The notes: generated from the sequence alone by a model not told the origin. Shown: positions 18,745-28,352, counted from the first letter of the stretch. The stretch is DNA of 64,000 nucleotides from Algibacter sp. L3A6 (GCF_009796825.1 NZ_CP047030.1:124001-188000); one strand, 5' to 3'. Numbers and translations are program-made.

Positions 18745-19003
18745 CTCACTTTAAATAATGATTGAATTGGTTGGTTAATTTGAATTACAACTTCACTATT
18801 TTTCTTGTTATATTTTTCGATGTATCGGAAATCATAAGCATATAAATCCCACTGTTTAATTGAGACACATCTAGTTTTATGTTATTCGAATTTGGTTTAG
18901 TTTCCAAAACTTTCTGACCACTTAATGCAAAAACCTTAATACTAGTTTCATTCAAATTTAAGTTAGCTAAACCTAATGAAATATTAAGTTCGTTTGATAC
19001 TGG
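18738..19003. repeat. Direct repeat copy 1 (266 bp, lyase gene 3' end)
   Basis: This segment is nearly identical to 21595-21860, with an offset of 2857 bases and about seven mismatches by eye. It covers about 70 codons of the type IX sorting domain, the stop codon and about 47 bases of downstream DNA. Confidence 0.9.
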
Positions 19004-21439
19004 ATTAGGATAGATTACTACTTGCTCCAACTCATGCTCTATATTTGATAGTACAATGACATTATCAACACCATAAATTTCTACTTCTGCAAGCGTTATT
19101 CCTGTATCAGATGTTTTAGATATCCTAACAACACTACCAACGACTCCACCTGTATCTATACTTAAAGTCGGGTTGGGATAACCTGAATAAAACTTACTAA
19201 AAACGACATCTCCATTGGTGTTTTTCACTTCAACAGTAATATCAAGCAACCTACTTTCATAACCAGATCTGTTATAAATATCAATGGTTTCTATTTTATA
19301 ATTATTACTTAAATCTACTTCCCACCATTTAACAGATCCATTAGTTCCGTGTGCTGAATGCGATACAGAACCACTTCCAAAATTACCATTAGTATTGCCA
19401 TCTATAGCTAATTCTGCACAGCCACCATAAGGACAAGGATCTGAATCGATAGAATGTGATGCCGTTCCATACGTATGTGCCAGATTTATTGGCCCAAGAT
19501 CCTCAGCGACTAAACTTACTGTTATATTATTTAACTCAAAAGCATTATCTGATCCGCTAAACAAAACTTTCATGGCCTGTACACCTTTTGACAATCTAAC
19601 ACTGCTTCCTACTTTAAAGGTTTTCCAATCAGTTAAACCTATTGAATTTGGCGCCCCAAAAGGAACAATAACTTCTGAAGTGATATCTTCTCCTCCAAAA
19701 TTGAATTTTATTTTCCCGTTGGCGTTAACCGAAGCGTAATTTATGTCGATATCATAAGTACCATCTGAAGGCACACTTACCGTATAAGTTAGCCATTCTT
19801 CATCTTGAATACCTGTTACATTATATCCACCTTCTGAACATTCTTTTAAATCGACGCCTTCATCAATTCTATATTCACCTCCATCATTAGTTACAGAAAT
19901 ATCATTATAAGCTCTATCCTGTCCGTTTAAAACAAAATAATCATAATTCTCAGCCTCTATAGTCATGGGTAATACATTCATATTATAATCTGGAAATCCA
20001 TTAGAATTAAATCCACTTATTGGGTCTCCAGGACTCACTCTACGAAACTTTAATCCGCCATATCCAGGGTGATCACTCACAACACCTTCTCCTTCGACAC
20101 CAATCTCAGCGGTTAATATTTCCATTCCTCGATTCAACCATTTGTAATCATTACTAGGTAAGCCCATTCTATCTTTGTAATGCCCCAAATTCATCTCATA
20201 AACTGGCATCAAGTAATGTTTCCCGCGTTCTAGAGCCTCTGGAGAATCATCACAATTAACATAAGGATTGATTTTTAATGACCGCCATCTTCCTGAACGA
20301 TCTGTTCTTTCAATATACTCTCCTGATGCTACCGTAGGTTCCCATGGACTTGTTTGATCTGGATAGCTATTATTTAAACTCAAATTGTATCGATAATAAA
20401 ATTCCAATCCTAAAAGAGGTCGATTGCTTAGGTGCCCATAAAGATCATCACCTTGATTCCATGCCATTTCAGACATTACGGTTATTGTGGCAACACCTGC
20501 CAACCCATGTGCTTGATCTCTAGAAGATTCTTGACATTGACCGTTTGAATATATATAATTATCAATCACTTCATTAAAGCCATAATCAACTACTGTTGAC
20601 TCAAAACCATTTTGTGAAAATTCATCAAAATACTCACAAGACACGAGCTGATTTGAATTAATTGAAGGTCCAGAAGGATATGGTAAATCATCTGGCCTAT
20701 GAGCCTCACCTTTTAAATAATTAAGAGCACGATCATACATGATTTCATTATCTAAAAAGATGGCCATAGCCAACATAGTGCGATAAGCAAACAACCCTTG
20801 ATTACCATGTCTTGCTGGATCTCCATTATAAATTTTCCAGTAAAAACTAATATCTTTACTATTAATAGCAGCAGTAGGCACCGTAGTATTCGAATACCCT
20901 GGATAGACTAACATATCTTTAAAGGCCTGAATATCGGACTCAGTCCAACCGTTGTAAGTATGTTCAATAATCTCGGCTGCCTCAATAATGCGCCATACAC
21001 GACCTGAGTCTAATGGAATTGATTTTTCATTTCGTACAATGCCTTTCCATGTATTAAAAACTTCAATAGCCTTATCTGCATGTCTAGAATCGCCTGTTAT
21101 ATACCACATAATAGCATTGTTATACGCCGTTACTCCATCATTGATAAACCAATTCTGACTAGCATCTGTATATCCTGTTGTTATCGCTGGATCTACATCG
21201 ACAGCCATGTTGTATTGTGATCTTGGATGGGAACTAAAATTCACAAAGGTGGTAGCCCAGGGTTCAATACCAGCCTCTACCATGTATTTCATCCTGTCTA
21301 AATCTGAAAGTTTATGCGATATGCCTGGATGCACAAATTGTGCCTGCACAGAAAAGGTTACTGCGAAAAGCAAAAACACCAGTAGTATTGTTGACTGGCT
21401 AAAAGCATTGTTTTTAATTAAAGTATTTTTCACATTCAT
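18785..21439 (-). CDS. Secreted alginate-lyase-superfamily protein with CBM6, F5/8-type domain and type IX tail
   Basis: This 884-residue protein has a signal peptide (about 1-33). An all-alpha toroid of the alginate_lyase (PF05426) type follows at about 35-485, with FVHPGISHK near its start. It contains HGNQG at 211-215 and QESSRDQAH at 303-311, which are candidate catalytic His/Asn/Arg positions. A CBM6-like module lies at about 490-645 (MTIEAENYD start), an F5/8-type or CBM32/47-like module at about 650-793, and a type IX sorting domain at about 805-884. The closest described lyase group might be PL38, but this cannot be confirmed by eye. The likely role is beta-elimination of a uronic-acid-containing chain outside the cell. 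The F5/8 module lacks the exact RxDxxxxR motif of fucose-binding F-type lectins. It is a single-gene unit with its own operator motif and terminator. Confidence 0.78.
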   Translation of the reverse strand: MNVKNTLIKNNAFSQSTILLVFLLFAVTFSVQAQFVHPGISHKLSDLDRMKYMVEAGIEPWATTFVNFSSHPRSQYNMAVDVDPAITTGYTDASQNWFINDGVTAYNNAIMWYITGDSRHADKAIEVFNTWKGIVRNEKSIPLDSGRVWRIIEAAEIIEHTYNGWTESDIQAFKDMLVYPGYSNTTVPTAAINSKDISFYWKIYNGDPARHGNQGLFAYRTMLAMAIFLDNEIMYDRALNYLKGEAHRPDDLPYPSGPSINSNQLVSCEYFDEFSQNGFESTVVDYGFNEVIDNYIYSNGQCQESSRDQAHGLAGVATITVMSEMAWNQGDDLYGHLSNRPLLGLEFYYRYNLSLNNSYPDQTSPWEPTVASGEYIERTDRSGRWRSLKINPYVNCDDSPEALERGKHYLMPVYEMNLGHYKDRMGLPSNDYKWLNRGMEILTAEIGVEGEGVVSDHPGYGGLKFRRVSPGDPISGFNSNGFPDYNMNVLPMTIEAENYDYFVLNGQDRAYNDISVTNDGGEYRIDEGVDLKECSEGGYNVTGIQDEEWLTYTVSVPSDGTYDIDINYASVNANGKIKFNFGGEDITSEVIVPFGAPNSIGLTDWKTFKVGSSVRLSKGVQAMKVLFSGSDNAFELNNITVSLVAEDLGPINLAHTYGTASHSIDSDPCPYGGCAELAIDGNTNGNFGSGSVSHSAHGTNGSVKWWEVDLSNNYKIETIDIYNRSGYESRLLDITVEVKNTNGDVVFSKFYSGYPNPTLSIDTGGVVGSVVRISKTSDTGITLAEVEIYGVDNVIVLSNIEHELEQVVIYPNPVSNELNISLGLANLNLNETSIKVFALSGQKVLETKPNSNNIKLDVSQLNSGIYMLMISDTSKNITRKIVKL

Positions 21440-21521
21440 GTTGGTCTAGTTTAGTTGTTAATAATTTTAATTTATGGTTATTTAGTCTATAGTAATATTA
21501 CTACTAACCATTAACAAAGTC

Positions 21522-21552
21522 TATAAATTATCACTTCATCCCTTTAACTTAT
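21522..21552 (-). promoter_or_regulatory. Paired 21-bp-spaced operator-like motif (884-residue lyase gene)
   Basis: TATAAATTAT at 21522-21531 and TTTAACTTAT at 21543-21552 repeat with a 21-base period, 83-113 bases upstream of the start. The second copy is degenerate. The spacer (cacttcatccc) nearly matches the spacer upstream of the beta-helix/LRR gene. Confidence 0.65.
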
Positions 21553-21594
21553 GGTCATTTCCAATTGTAAATACCACTATTTTTTTTTGTTTAA

Positions 21595-21860
21595 AGAACT
21601 TCTCACTTTAAATAATGATTGAATTGGTTGGTTAATTTGAATTACAACTTCACTATTTTTCTTGTTATATTTTTCGATGTATCGGAAATCATAAGCATAT
21701 AAATCCCGCTATTTAATTGAGACACATCTAGTTTTATGTTATTCGAATTTGGTTTAGTTTCCAAAACTTTCTGACCACTTAATGCAAAAACCTTAATACT
21801 AGTTTCATTCAAATTTAAGCTAGCTGAGCCTAATGAAACATGAAGTTCGTTTGATACTGG
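21595..21860. repeat. Direct repeat copy 2 (266 bp, giant lyase gene 3' end)
   Basis: This is the partner of 18738-19003. It ends the 1452-residue gene and continues about 47 bases past the stop codon. The encoded final 54 residues are the same in both proteins. The hairpin seen in front of copy 1 is not preserved here. Confidence 0.9.
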
Positions 21861-24800
21861 GTTTGGATACATACTGATATTTAGACCTTCCGAAGAAGTA
21901 CCTAACGATGCTGCGGCATATTCGATAATCAATTCAGGAACCGTATCGCCTTGCTCTTTGGAATAAAAATCGATACCAACACCACTATTCGCAGGATCTT
22001 TTATAGCAAAAGTGATGATATTATCGCCATTCGCTTCTTGAGCTACATAAGATGATACATCCCATTCGCACCATGTACTTGCAGCTGTTGTAATTTCAGA
22101 TCTGGCATTAGAATATTCGGGTTTATTATTCCATGTTATTTCTGTTTCCGTCCAACTATCATCAGCCACATCATACACCGTTCTTAAATCTCTATATCTC
22201 GTTCTTTGAAACAGTCTAAGCTTTGCTGAAATCACATCGCCAGGCAATGAATTTAAATTGAATTTTAAAATGGCATAACGCGCATCTACTTTTGTAACCA
22301 TCGATGTCGCTTCTCCAAAATTATCATTCGCTTTTCCTTCATGCACATACGTATCGGCATCTGCACCTAAACTCAAAGTACCAGCAACCATAGGAACAAC
22401 AGTTAGTTCTTGTGAAACGCTAGGCGCTTCATTAAAAGCGGAATCGCCATCTTGCGTTGCTGTTATAGTGGTTTCTCCCAATCCAACAATATGAACCATA
22501 CCATCTACAATTGTTGCAACTGACGTGTTTGAGCTTGAATAGCTCACATCTAAACCTGATGTTGCTTTAGCTTCTGGATCAAAATCGTCTCCACCTAATA
22601 ATTTATTAGACATGGTGAAAAACTGAATGGATTGATCTTCTTTTACAATTCCTGTTTCAGCTAAAGTGAAATTATCTAATTTGAAAGCATTAGAAACTCC
22701 TGAAAAAGAAATTTTTAAACTTTGAACACCTTTTTCTAATTGAATATCTTCTGCAATAACATAATCTTTCCAATCGGAATCTCCTTCAGAATAAGGCGCA
22801 CCAAACGGCACCGCTTCTTCTCCTGTTTTTTCTTCACCTGCAAAACTAAATTTAACAGCACCTCCTGCTTGAGAAGCAGCATATTTAATACTAATGCTGT
22901 AAATAGCTGTCTCTGGCACCGAAACCGTATAGGTTAACCATTCTCCAGCTTCTATGTCTGTTAAATTATATCCTCCAGTTGCTATGGTTTCAACATCTAC
23001 GTTGTCCATCATTCGATATGCACCACCTGAATTCCCTACGCTTAAATCGTTATAAATTCGACCTTCACCATTTTTTAAGGGATCGTAATCAAAGTTTTCC
23101 GCTTCAATAACTTCAGTAATAGTATGTACTGCATAATCGGGCAAACCATTAACATCAAAACCTATTATTGGATCGCCAAAACATTCCACAGGTCTGCGAA
23201 ACGTAAGTGCCCCCCAACCAATGGCATCGTTACTCCATCCTGCTTTTTCGTAACCTCCTAATTCAATCGATTTATCTCTTGCACGTTGGGTCCATTTAGC
23301 TTCTTCTTCAGTTTTAAAACCTCTACCAATGTAATGGGCAGTAGACATTTCCCAATTTGGACGAATGGATGTAAAACCACCAATACCATCAGGACTCATA
23401 GATTTAGAATACCATCTGCCTGTTCTATCAAATCCTGTTATAAAGTTATCAGGTTCCCAAGCAGTGGTTTGATCTGGGTAAGACGCTAAAGCCGATACAT
23501 TATATTTCAATGAAAATTCTAGACCTTTTAAAAACCTATCATCCTCATGACTATATAAATCATCACCTTGATTCCACGCCATTTCTGCCATAGAACCTAA
23601 TAAACCTAAACCAAACATAACGTGGGCTTGATCTCTAGAAGATTCTTGACATTGTCCATTTTCATAAATATAATTAGTCATCACCTCGTTATATCCATAA
23701 TTCGCTTCGGTATAACCACGATCAATATCGTAAGTATCTGAGTGTTCTCCAACTGCGGTAGGCACTTCACTACTTGTATTTGGTCCGGCAGGATATGCTA
23801 AATCTCCTGTATGCTCATCTAAAGTACCTTTAATATAGTGGTATGCACGATTGTACATAGTTTCGTTATCTAAAAAGATTCCCATAGCCATTACGGTACG
23901 CCAGCCTGATAATCCTTGATTTCCATGTCTAACAGGGTCACCTAAATAAGATTTCCAGTAAAAGGTTGCATTATTTCTAATATCCGCTGGCTCTGTAGTA
24001 GTAGAATATCCTGGGTACACCAACATATCTTTAAAAGCTTGTACATCTGCAGCTTCCCAACCTGGGTAAGTACTTTTAATAATTTCCGCCGCTTCTACCA
24101 TAATGTATGCCACTCCTCCACTTAAAGCCTCAGTTCCTCCACTAGTTACTGATGTTAAATTAGACCAGGCTTTAAAAATTTCTACAGCTTTATCGGCATG
24201 TCTTGTGTCTCCTGTAATATACCAACGAATGGCATTGTAATAAGCCGCTCGAATATCACTATTCCAAGCGCCATAGTTTACACCAGAATCTCGACCTAAT
24301 TCTGTAAAAGTTTCATCACCTTGTACTACATAATCATAGCTAGATTTAGAATCTAAAACCATATCTTGATACGAGCCGTACCAAGGATCAACTTCTGCTT
24401 CAACCATATATTTCATACGGTCTAAGTCTGATTTTTTATGCGAAATTCCTGGATGAATAAATTGGGCACGAGCCACATTAGGCACCGTTGGTAACGCATA
24501 AGTTGCTGGTTCGTTTTGGAAGTTTTTAGAATCGACATCGGTTACTTTTAACCAGTACCAATATTGTGTTCCGTTTTCTACTGAAGTATCTGTATAACTC
24601 GTGCCTGTAACGCCATTTTTAATCAATTGGCGTCCACTAGCATTATCATCAGTATCTCTAAAAACACCTACATTTTGAATATCTATATTTTCAATATCCC
24701 AATCTAAAGTTACAAAACCATCTCCTGATGTTGCAGAAAGTTCAACACTTGGTTCTCCTGATGATGGATTAGCACTCGCCGCATTAGAATTTAAAGTGTT

Positions 24801-26000
24801 TTCTGAAATATCGCTCGCTTTAATCCAGTACCAGTAATCTGTACCTCCAACAACCGAATTATCGGTATAGGTTGTTCCAGACACATTACTCGCAATTAAA
24901 GTACGTCCGCTAGCATCAGCATCTGTATCTCTAAAAACATCTTGTCTAACGGTTGTTACATTATCTAAAGTCCAATTTAATTCCACAGTATTAATACCCG
25001 ATGTAGCACCAAGTAAAATACGAGTTTGATTGGTTTGATAAACGCAGTTAACACTTGCATCAGAAATATTACCAGATTCGTTTACACCACCTGGCAAGCT
25101 ATAATCTGCATTATCATCATCCGTATCATTTCCGTAGGCATTATTATCAGTTACAATTCCGGTAACACCGTTAACACCACTTATACCTTCTAATGTATTA
25201 TTTGAAACACAGTTTCTTCTAATATCAATATTTGTTGTTGGCACACCTTCGGAATTAGCTAAAATACCCACATTACCATTATTTTGCACAATACAATCGT
25301 GTACTAAGTAACCAACGGTATTAGCCGCACGAACACCTCTAAAATAGTTGCCCGACATCTCGCAGTTGTAAATTTTAATATCTTCACTATAAGAAATATT
25401 AATACCATTTGCTGAGGTAGAATTTAAAAACTGACTATCTCTAACTTCCGCACCATATACACGACGTAAGTACATGTTATGTGCAAAACCTTCTTGTCCT
25501 GCCGTTCCGTTTTCATCAAACAAACAATCTTTTACTAACAAGTTTTTTGTTCCTTTAATATGAACGCCCCAACCCGTTTTTGTGCAATGCACATTTAAAA
25601 TCTGGACATTGTCATGTTCCACATCATCGTTAGCGGTAATTTCTATTCCTCCACCATTTGCGGCATTGGTACCTTCTATAGCTAAATTTTGAATAATGAG
25701 GTTTACTAAGTTTTCTGAATCTGCAATAATCATTTTCATGTTTACCGTAGTTTTAAGTAAACTAGCCCACTGGCCTTCACCTTGTAAAGTGACATTACTT
25801 TTCATTCTAACAGGTACAGTAATATTATGTGTTCCCGCAGCGAGCGTTACAACACCACCTCCACTTGCGGCGACATTATCGATTGCGGTTTGAATATCGC
25901 CTCCTGGAGATACCGTTTCATCGGTTGCCCAAATAGATAGTGATAAAAAAAAGAAACAAACGAAACATATCGATTGTTTAAAAAAATAATAGTTCTTCAT
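21642..26000 (-). CDS. Giant secreted multidomain protein: beta-helix + alginate-lyase domain + CBM6 + CBM96-like + type IX tail
   Basis: This 1452-residue protein has a signal peptide (1 to about 25). A right-handed beta-helix of the pectate-lyase-like type occupies about 25-310, followed by two fibronectin-like modules at about 325-410 and 415-500. An alginate-lyase-superfamily toroid lies at about 510-955 and starts, like the neighbouring lyase, with FIHPGISHK; it repeats HGNQG and QESSRDQAH. Then come a CBM6-like module (about 962-1110), a bacterial Ig-like module (about 1115-1200), a CBM96/DNRLRE-like module (about 1206-1363, with DADTYV, SAKLRLF and TWNNKP) and a type IX sorting domain (about 1378-1452). 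CBM96 founding members bind alginate, which suggests a uronic-acid-rich ligand. Having both a beta-helix and a toroid in one chain suggests two catalytic activities, but neither is proven. The operator motif lies 125-155 bases upstream. Confidence 0.78.
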   Translation of the reverse strand: MKNYYFFKQSICFVCFFFLSLSIWATDETVSPGGDIQTAIDNVAASGGGVVTLAAGTHNITVPVRMKSNVTLQGEGQWASLLKTTVNMKMIIADSENLVNLIIQNLAIEGTNAANGGGIEITANDDVEHDNVQILNVHCTKTGWGVHIKGTKNLLVKDCLFDENGTAGQEGFAHNMYLRRVYGAEVRDSQFLNSTSANGINISYSEDIKIYNCEMSGNYFRGVRAANTVGYLVHDCIVQNNGNVGILANSEGVPTTNIDIRRNCVSNNTLEGISGVNGVTGIVTDNNAYGNDTDDDNADYSLPGGVNESGNISDASVNCVYQTNQTRILLGATSGINTVELNWTLDNVTTVRQDVFRDTDADASGRTLIASNVSGTTYTDNSVVGGTDYWYWIKASDISENTLNSNAASANPSSGEPSVELSATSGDGFVTLDWDIENIDIQNVGVFRDTDDNASGRQLIKNGVTGTSYTDTSVENGTQYWYWLKVTDVDSKNFQNEPATYALPTVPNVARAQFIHPGISHKKSDLDRMKYMVEAEVDPWYGSYQDMVLDSKSSYDYVVQGDETFTELGRDSGVNYGAWNSDIRAAYYNAIRWYITGDTRHADKAVEIFKAWSNLTSVTSGGTEALSGGVAYIMVEAAEIIKSTYPGWEAADVQAFKDMLVYPGYSTTTEPADIRNNATFYWKSYLGDPVRHGNQGLSGWRTVMAMGIFLDNETMYNRAYHYIKGTLDEHTGDLAYPAGPNTSSEVPTAVGEHSDTYDIDRGYTEANYGYNEVMTNYIYENGQCQESSRDQAHVMFGLGLLGSMAEMAWNQGDDLYSHEDDRFLKGLEFSLKYNVSALASYPDQTTAWEPDNFITGFDRTGRWYSKSMSPDGIGGFTSIRPNWEMSTAHYIGRGFKTEEEAKWTQRARDKSIELGGYEKAGWSNDAIGWGALTFRRPVECFGDPIIGFDVNGLPDYAVHTITEVIEAENFDYDPLKNGEGRIYNDLSVGNSGGAYRMMDNVDVETIATGGYNLTDIEAGEWLTYTVSVPETAIYSISIKYAASQAGGAVKFSFAGEEKTGEEAVPFGAPYSEGDSDWKDYVIAEDIQLEKGVQSLKISFSGVSNAFKLDNFTLAETGIVKEDQSIQFFTMSNKLLGGDDFDPEAKATSGLDVSYSSSNTSVATIVDGMVHIVGLGETTITATQDGDSAFNEAPSVSQELTVVPMVAGTLSLGADADTYVHEGKANDNFGEATSMVTKVDARYAILKFNLNSLPGDVISAKLRLFQRTRYRDLRTVYDVADDSWTETEITWNNKPEYSNARSEITTAASTWCEWDVSSYVAQEANGDNIITFAIKDPANSGVGIDFYSKEQGDTVPELIIEYAAASLGTSSEGLNISMYPNPVSNELHVSLGSASLNLNETSIKVFALSGQKVLETKPNSNNIKLDVSQLNSGIYMLMISDTSKNITRKIVKL

Positions 26001-26124
26001 TCTTTAATTAGTTTAGAAAGAAGGCTTTACTCTAGTAACATTTGGGGTGTTAAGAATAAATATGCCACCTAGGTAGCGTACTTAAAATGGTTATGTAATG
26101 ATATTATTTTGAAAGCAGAACTCT

Positions 26125-26155
26125 TATAAATTATAGTTCTTTGCCTATAAACTAA
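26125..26155 (-). promoter_or_regulatory. Paired 21-bp-spaced operator-like motif (giant lyase gene)
   Basis: TATAAATTAT at 26125-26134 and TATAAACTAA at 26146-26155 are direct repeats 21 bases apart. Each is followed by an AG-TTC run. They lie 125-155 bases upstream of the start at 26000. Confidence 0.75.
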
Positions 26156-26200
26156 AGTTCTTTTTTGAAGATTAATTCGCACAATAACAGGTATTAACAA

Positions 26201-26231
26201 AAAAAAGCCTACTTATATAAAAGCAGGCTTT
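26201..26231 (-). terminator. Intrinsic terminator of the sulfatase/esterase operon
   Basis: Arms AAAGCCTACTT (26204-26214) and AAGCAGGCTTT (26221-26231) form an 11-pair stem with one G-U pair and a six-base loop. On the minus strand it is followed by T6. It lies about 80 bases after the stop codon at 26310. Confidence 0.8.
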
Positions 26232-26309
26232 AACATTTTATTTTTCGAGAATTTTAATTTTGAAAGGCAATCTGTTTATGAAAAACGTGGTTCTGAATTA
26301 CAATATACT

Positions 26310-27290
26310 TTAATTCCTCTTTGTTTTTGAGTCATAAAATTCATAAAAGTAACTCCAACTAAACGTCTCACCCGGTGCTACTTTAATATCAATATAGGTT
26401 TCTGGACATATTGTTTTTGAAGTCCCCCAAAGTCGGAATCTAGAAAGTGGTTGATCTCCAGTAATTTTAACGCCTGCTCCTGTTTTAGAATTATGTATAC
26501 TAACATCAAAATTATCGACATTGTTACTCAAACCATTCAAGTGTTTAATAGCAATAGATTCATCGCCAATAATATCTCTTTTAAAAACTAAACGTTTGTC
26601 TTCAATTTCAAAAATATCACCTAAACCACGGCCAATCCCTGAAACTTCAACAGGAAAAATCATTTCGAAATCTTTACCAATTGTTTGATTATCGATCACC
26701 AAAAAATTATGATTGAAGCCGAAAGTTTTAATCTGATGTTTCCCTGTGTTTTTTAAAACATGAGAAATCACCATTTTTTGTTCATGTTCTATAAGCTTAA
26801 TAATTTTGGTATATTGATATGAAACCTTGTCGGTGTTTAGAATATGAATAAATTCAACTGCGTTACCCTTTACTTTTATGCTGCGTTTTCCCGGATTTAC
26901 AATCTCGTAATTTTTAAAATCACTATAATTTTCATTTGAAGTTTTTTTAAGCGCACCAACTCCAATTTTCACAAAACTTTCTCCAATTACAACATCATTA
27001 TAATTTAAAGGCGCATAAGCCTCGACAGGCCCCATAATGGTGGCGAATGCTGGCGGATTATCAGCATCGAACCATTGACCAAAATAAGTATGCTCATTAA
27101 ATTCTAAGTTAGAAATAACACCAGACCAATCAAACCGAGTGCCTTTGTAATAACCATTTTCAGCATCTGGTAAATATACATTGGCTTTAATAATCCCGTT
27201 GCTAATTTCAACTTCTGGGTATTTTATATCCTGACTATTCCCGTGGAAAGCACCGAATAATATAGCAAAAAGAATATGAAGACCTTTCAT
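26310..27290 (-). CDS. Secreted protein with galactose-mutarotase-like beta-sandwich, function unknown
   Basis: This 326-residue protein has a short N-terminal signal sequence (ending near HGNSQ). The mature part appears to be one large beta-sandwich. ISNGIIKANVYLPD near the N-terminus, GTRFDWSGVIS at about residues 50-60 and a central FGFNHNFL recall aldose-epimerase-like domains found in proteins of polysaccharide loci. The usual paired catalytic His and Glu of aldose epimerases cannot be placed with certainty. It is the last gene of the run that begins with the sulfatase at 38136, 64 bases after the esterase gene. It could bind or isomerise a released sugar, or be an uncharacterised hydrolase. 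No gene name is justified. Confidence 0.55.
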   Translation of the reverse strand: MKGLHILFAILFGAFHGNSQDIKYPEVEISNGIIKANVYLPDAENGYYKGTRFDWSGVISNLEFNEHTYFGQWFDADNPPAFATIMGPVEAYAPLNYNDVVIGESFVKIGVGALKKTSNENYSDFKNYEIVNPGKRSIKVKGNAVEFIHILNTDKVSYQYTKIIKLIEHEQKMVISHVLKNTGKHQIKTFGFNHNFLVIDNQTIGKDFEMIFPVEVSGIGRGLGDIFEIEDKRLVFKRDIIGDESIAIKHLNGLSNNVDNFDVSIHNSKTGAGVKITGDQPLSRFRLWGTSKTICPETYIDIKVAPGETFSWSYFYEFYDSKTKRN

Positions 27291-27354
27291 TTTAAAATAC
27301 CTCGTTTAATTTTTATCCTTTTAAATATTTCTTTTATTCTGAATTATATATTGC

Positions 27355-28293
27355 TTAGTTAGTCTCTCCTAAATGAGAAAGCATAAAACTACTACAACGT
27401 TCGGCTATCCCTTCAAAAGACGGAGAGATATTTTTACCAGACATACTATGCCCAGCATTTTTAACAGCTAGCAATTGTACATCGGCATTTTTTTCTTTGG
27501 CAACTTCCATCATATAAAGTGAATTAATAATAGGAAGCGTCGTGTCTTTTTCGCCATGTACTAATAGAATAGGCAAACTGTTTTCATCTAAAAACTCAGT
27601 AGGACTCATCAATCGTGCTAGTTCTTGTTTTTCTTCAACACTTCCTCCTAAAAGACGATTGAAAAGTTTACCATCTTCAAAAATAGAATTTGGTCTAATA
27701 TCAGGATTTAAGCATGATGTAAACGGGAAAAAAGAAGTTACAAATTTATACTCCGGATGAATATCAGCTAAACTTGGATCACCAGGAAAAGGTGCGTCTG
27801 GAGCTAAAGCTGTAACCAAACTCAGGTGCCCTCCGGCAGAACCACCCCAAATACCATATTGCTCTTTATCTAATTTAAATTCAGTCGAATTTTTTAAAAG
27901 AAATCGAGCAGCATCCTTACAATCTACCACAGACTCGTAAGATGTTATAGGTTTTCTTGCTAATCGATAATCTATAGTTGCACACACTACACCGCTTGCT
28001 ATAAGTGTTTTTAATGTTCCTAAAAAAGAATCTCTAAAAATATTCTCTTTTACACCACCAGCCCAACCACCGCCATGTACAAAAACAACCCATGGGTTTT
28101 CTTCTTGAAGCACATCGGCATTTGGATAAAAAATATCCATAATTACCGGTTTTCCATCGACTGTTTTATAAACCACATCTTTTTTATAGTTCTCTCCTTC
28201 TACAAAACCGAAATCGGCCGGTACCTGAGCATGAAGCACAGATATACTTGAAAGAAAAAAAGTAAGCAGAATAGATATTTTTATTGATTTCAT
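27355..28293 (-). CDS. Secreted alpha/beta hydrolase, probable carbohydrate esterase
   Basis: The start is placed at the ATG at 28291-28293, because the protein then begins MKSIKISILLTFF with a regular signal peptide ending near VLHAQ. A longer frame begins 30 bases upstream. The 312-residue protein has the BD-FAE/acetyl-xylan-esterase-like layout: oxyanion motif HGGGWAGG, nucleophile elbow WGGSAGG, an acid near VHGEKDT and a late His in NAGHSMSG. It should be a periplasmic serine esterase removing acetyl or aromatic acyl groups from oligosaccharides. A strong hairpin separates it from the upstream sulfatase gene. The acyl group is unknown. Some relatives are lipases or peptidases, but the surroundings favour a carbohydrate substrate. 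Confidence 0.8.
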   Translation of the reverse strand: MKSIKISILLTFFLSSISVLHAQVPADFGFVEGENYKKDVVYKTVDGKPVIMDIFYPNADVLQEENPWVVFVHGGGWAGGVKENIFRDSFLGTLKTLIASGVVCATIDYRLARKPITSYESVVDCKDAARFLLKNSTEFKLDKEQYGIWGGSAGGHLSLVTALAPDAPFPGDPSLADIHPEYKFVTSFFPFTSCLNPDIRPNSIFEDGKLFNRLLGGSVEEKQELARLMSPTEFLDENSLPILLVHGEKDTTLPIINSLYMMEVAKEKNADVQLLAVKNAGHSMSGKNISPSFEGIAERCSSFMLSHLGETN

Positions 28294-28312
28294 ATCACTT
28301 GAATTAAAGTAA

Positions 28313-28345
28313 AAAAGTCTCAACTTAATTTATGTTGAGACTTTT
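28313..28345. terminator. Strong hairpin between sulfatase and esterase genes (terminator or attenuator)
   Basis: Perfect 12-bp arms AAAAGTCTCAAC (28313-28324) and GTTGAGACTTTT (28334-28345) have a nine-base loop. Runs of A and T on both sides allow termination on the minus strand. It begins 8 bases after the sulfatase stop and ends 20 bases before the esterase start. Confidence 0.8.
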
Positions 28346-28352
28346 GTAAATA

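Larger units (their letters stand above)
26001..26309. other. Intergenic region of about 309 bp upstream of the giant lyase gene
   Basis: No gene is seen. The region contains the paired operator motif of the giant lyase gene (26125-26155) and the terminator of the operon ending at 26310 (26201-26231). The rest is AT-rich sequence with nothing recognised. Confidence 0.6.

Noticed and set aside
19060..19490. Fucose-binding F-type lectin domain in the 884-residue lyase
   Set aside because: The domain resembles F5/8-type lectins (WWEVDL, IYNR), but the RxDxxxxR sugar-binding motif is changed and one residue shorter, so fucose binding is not claimed.
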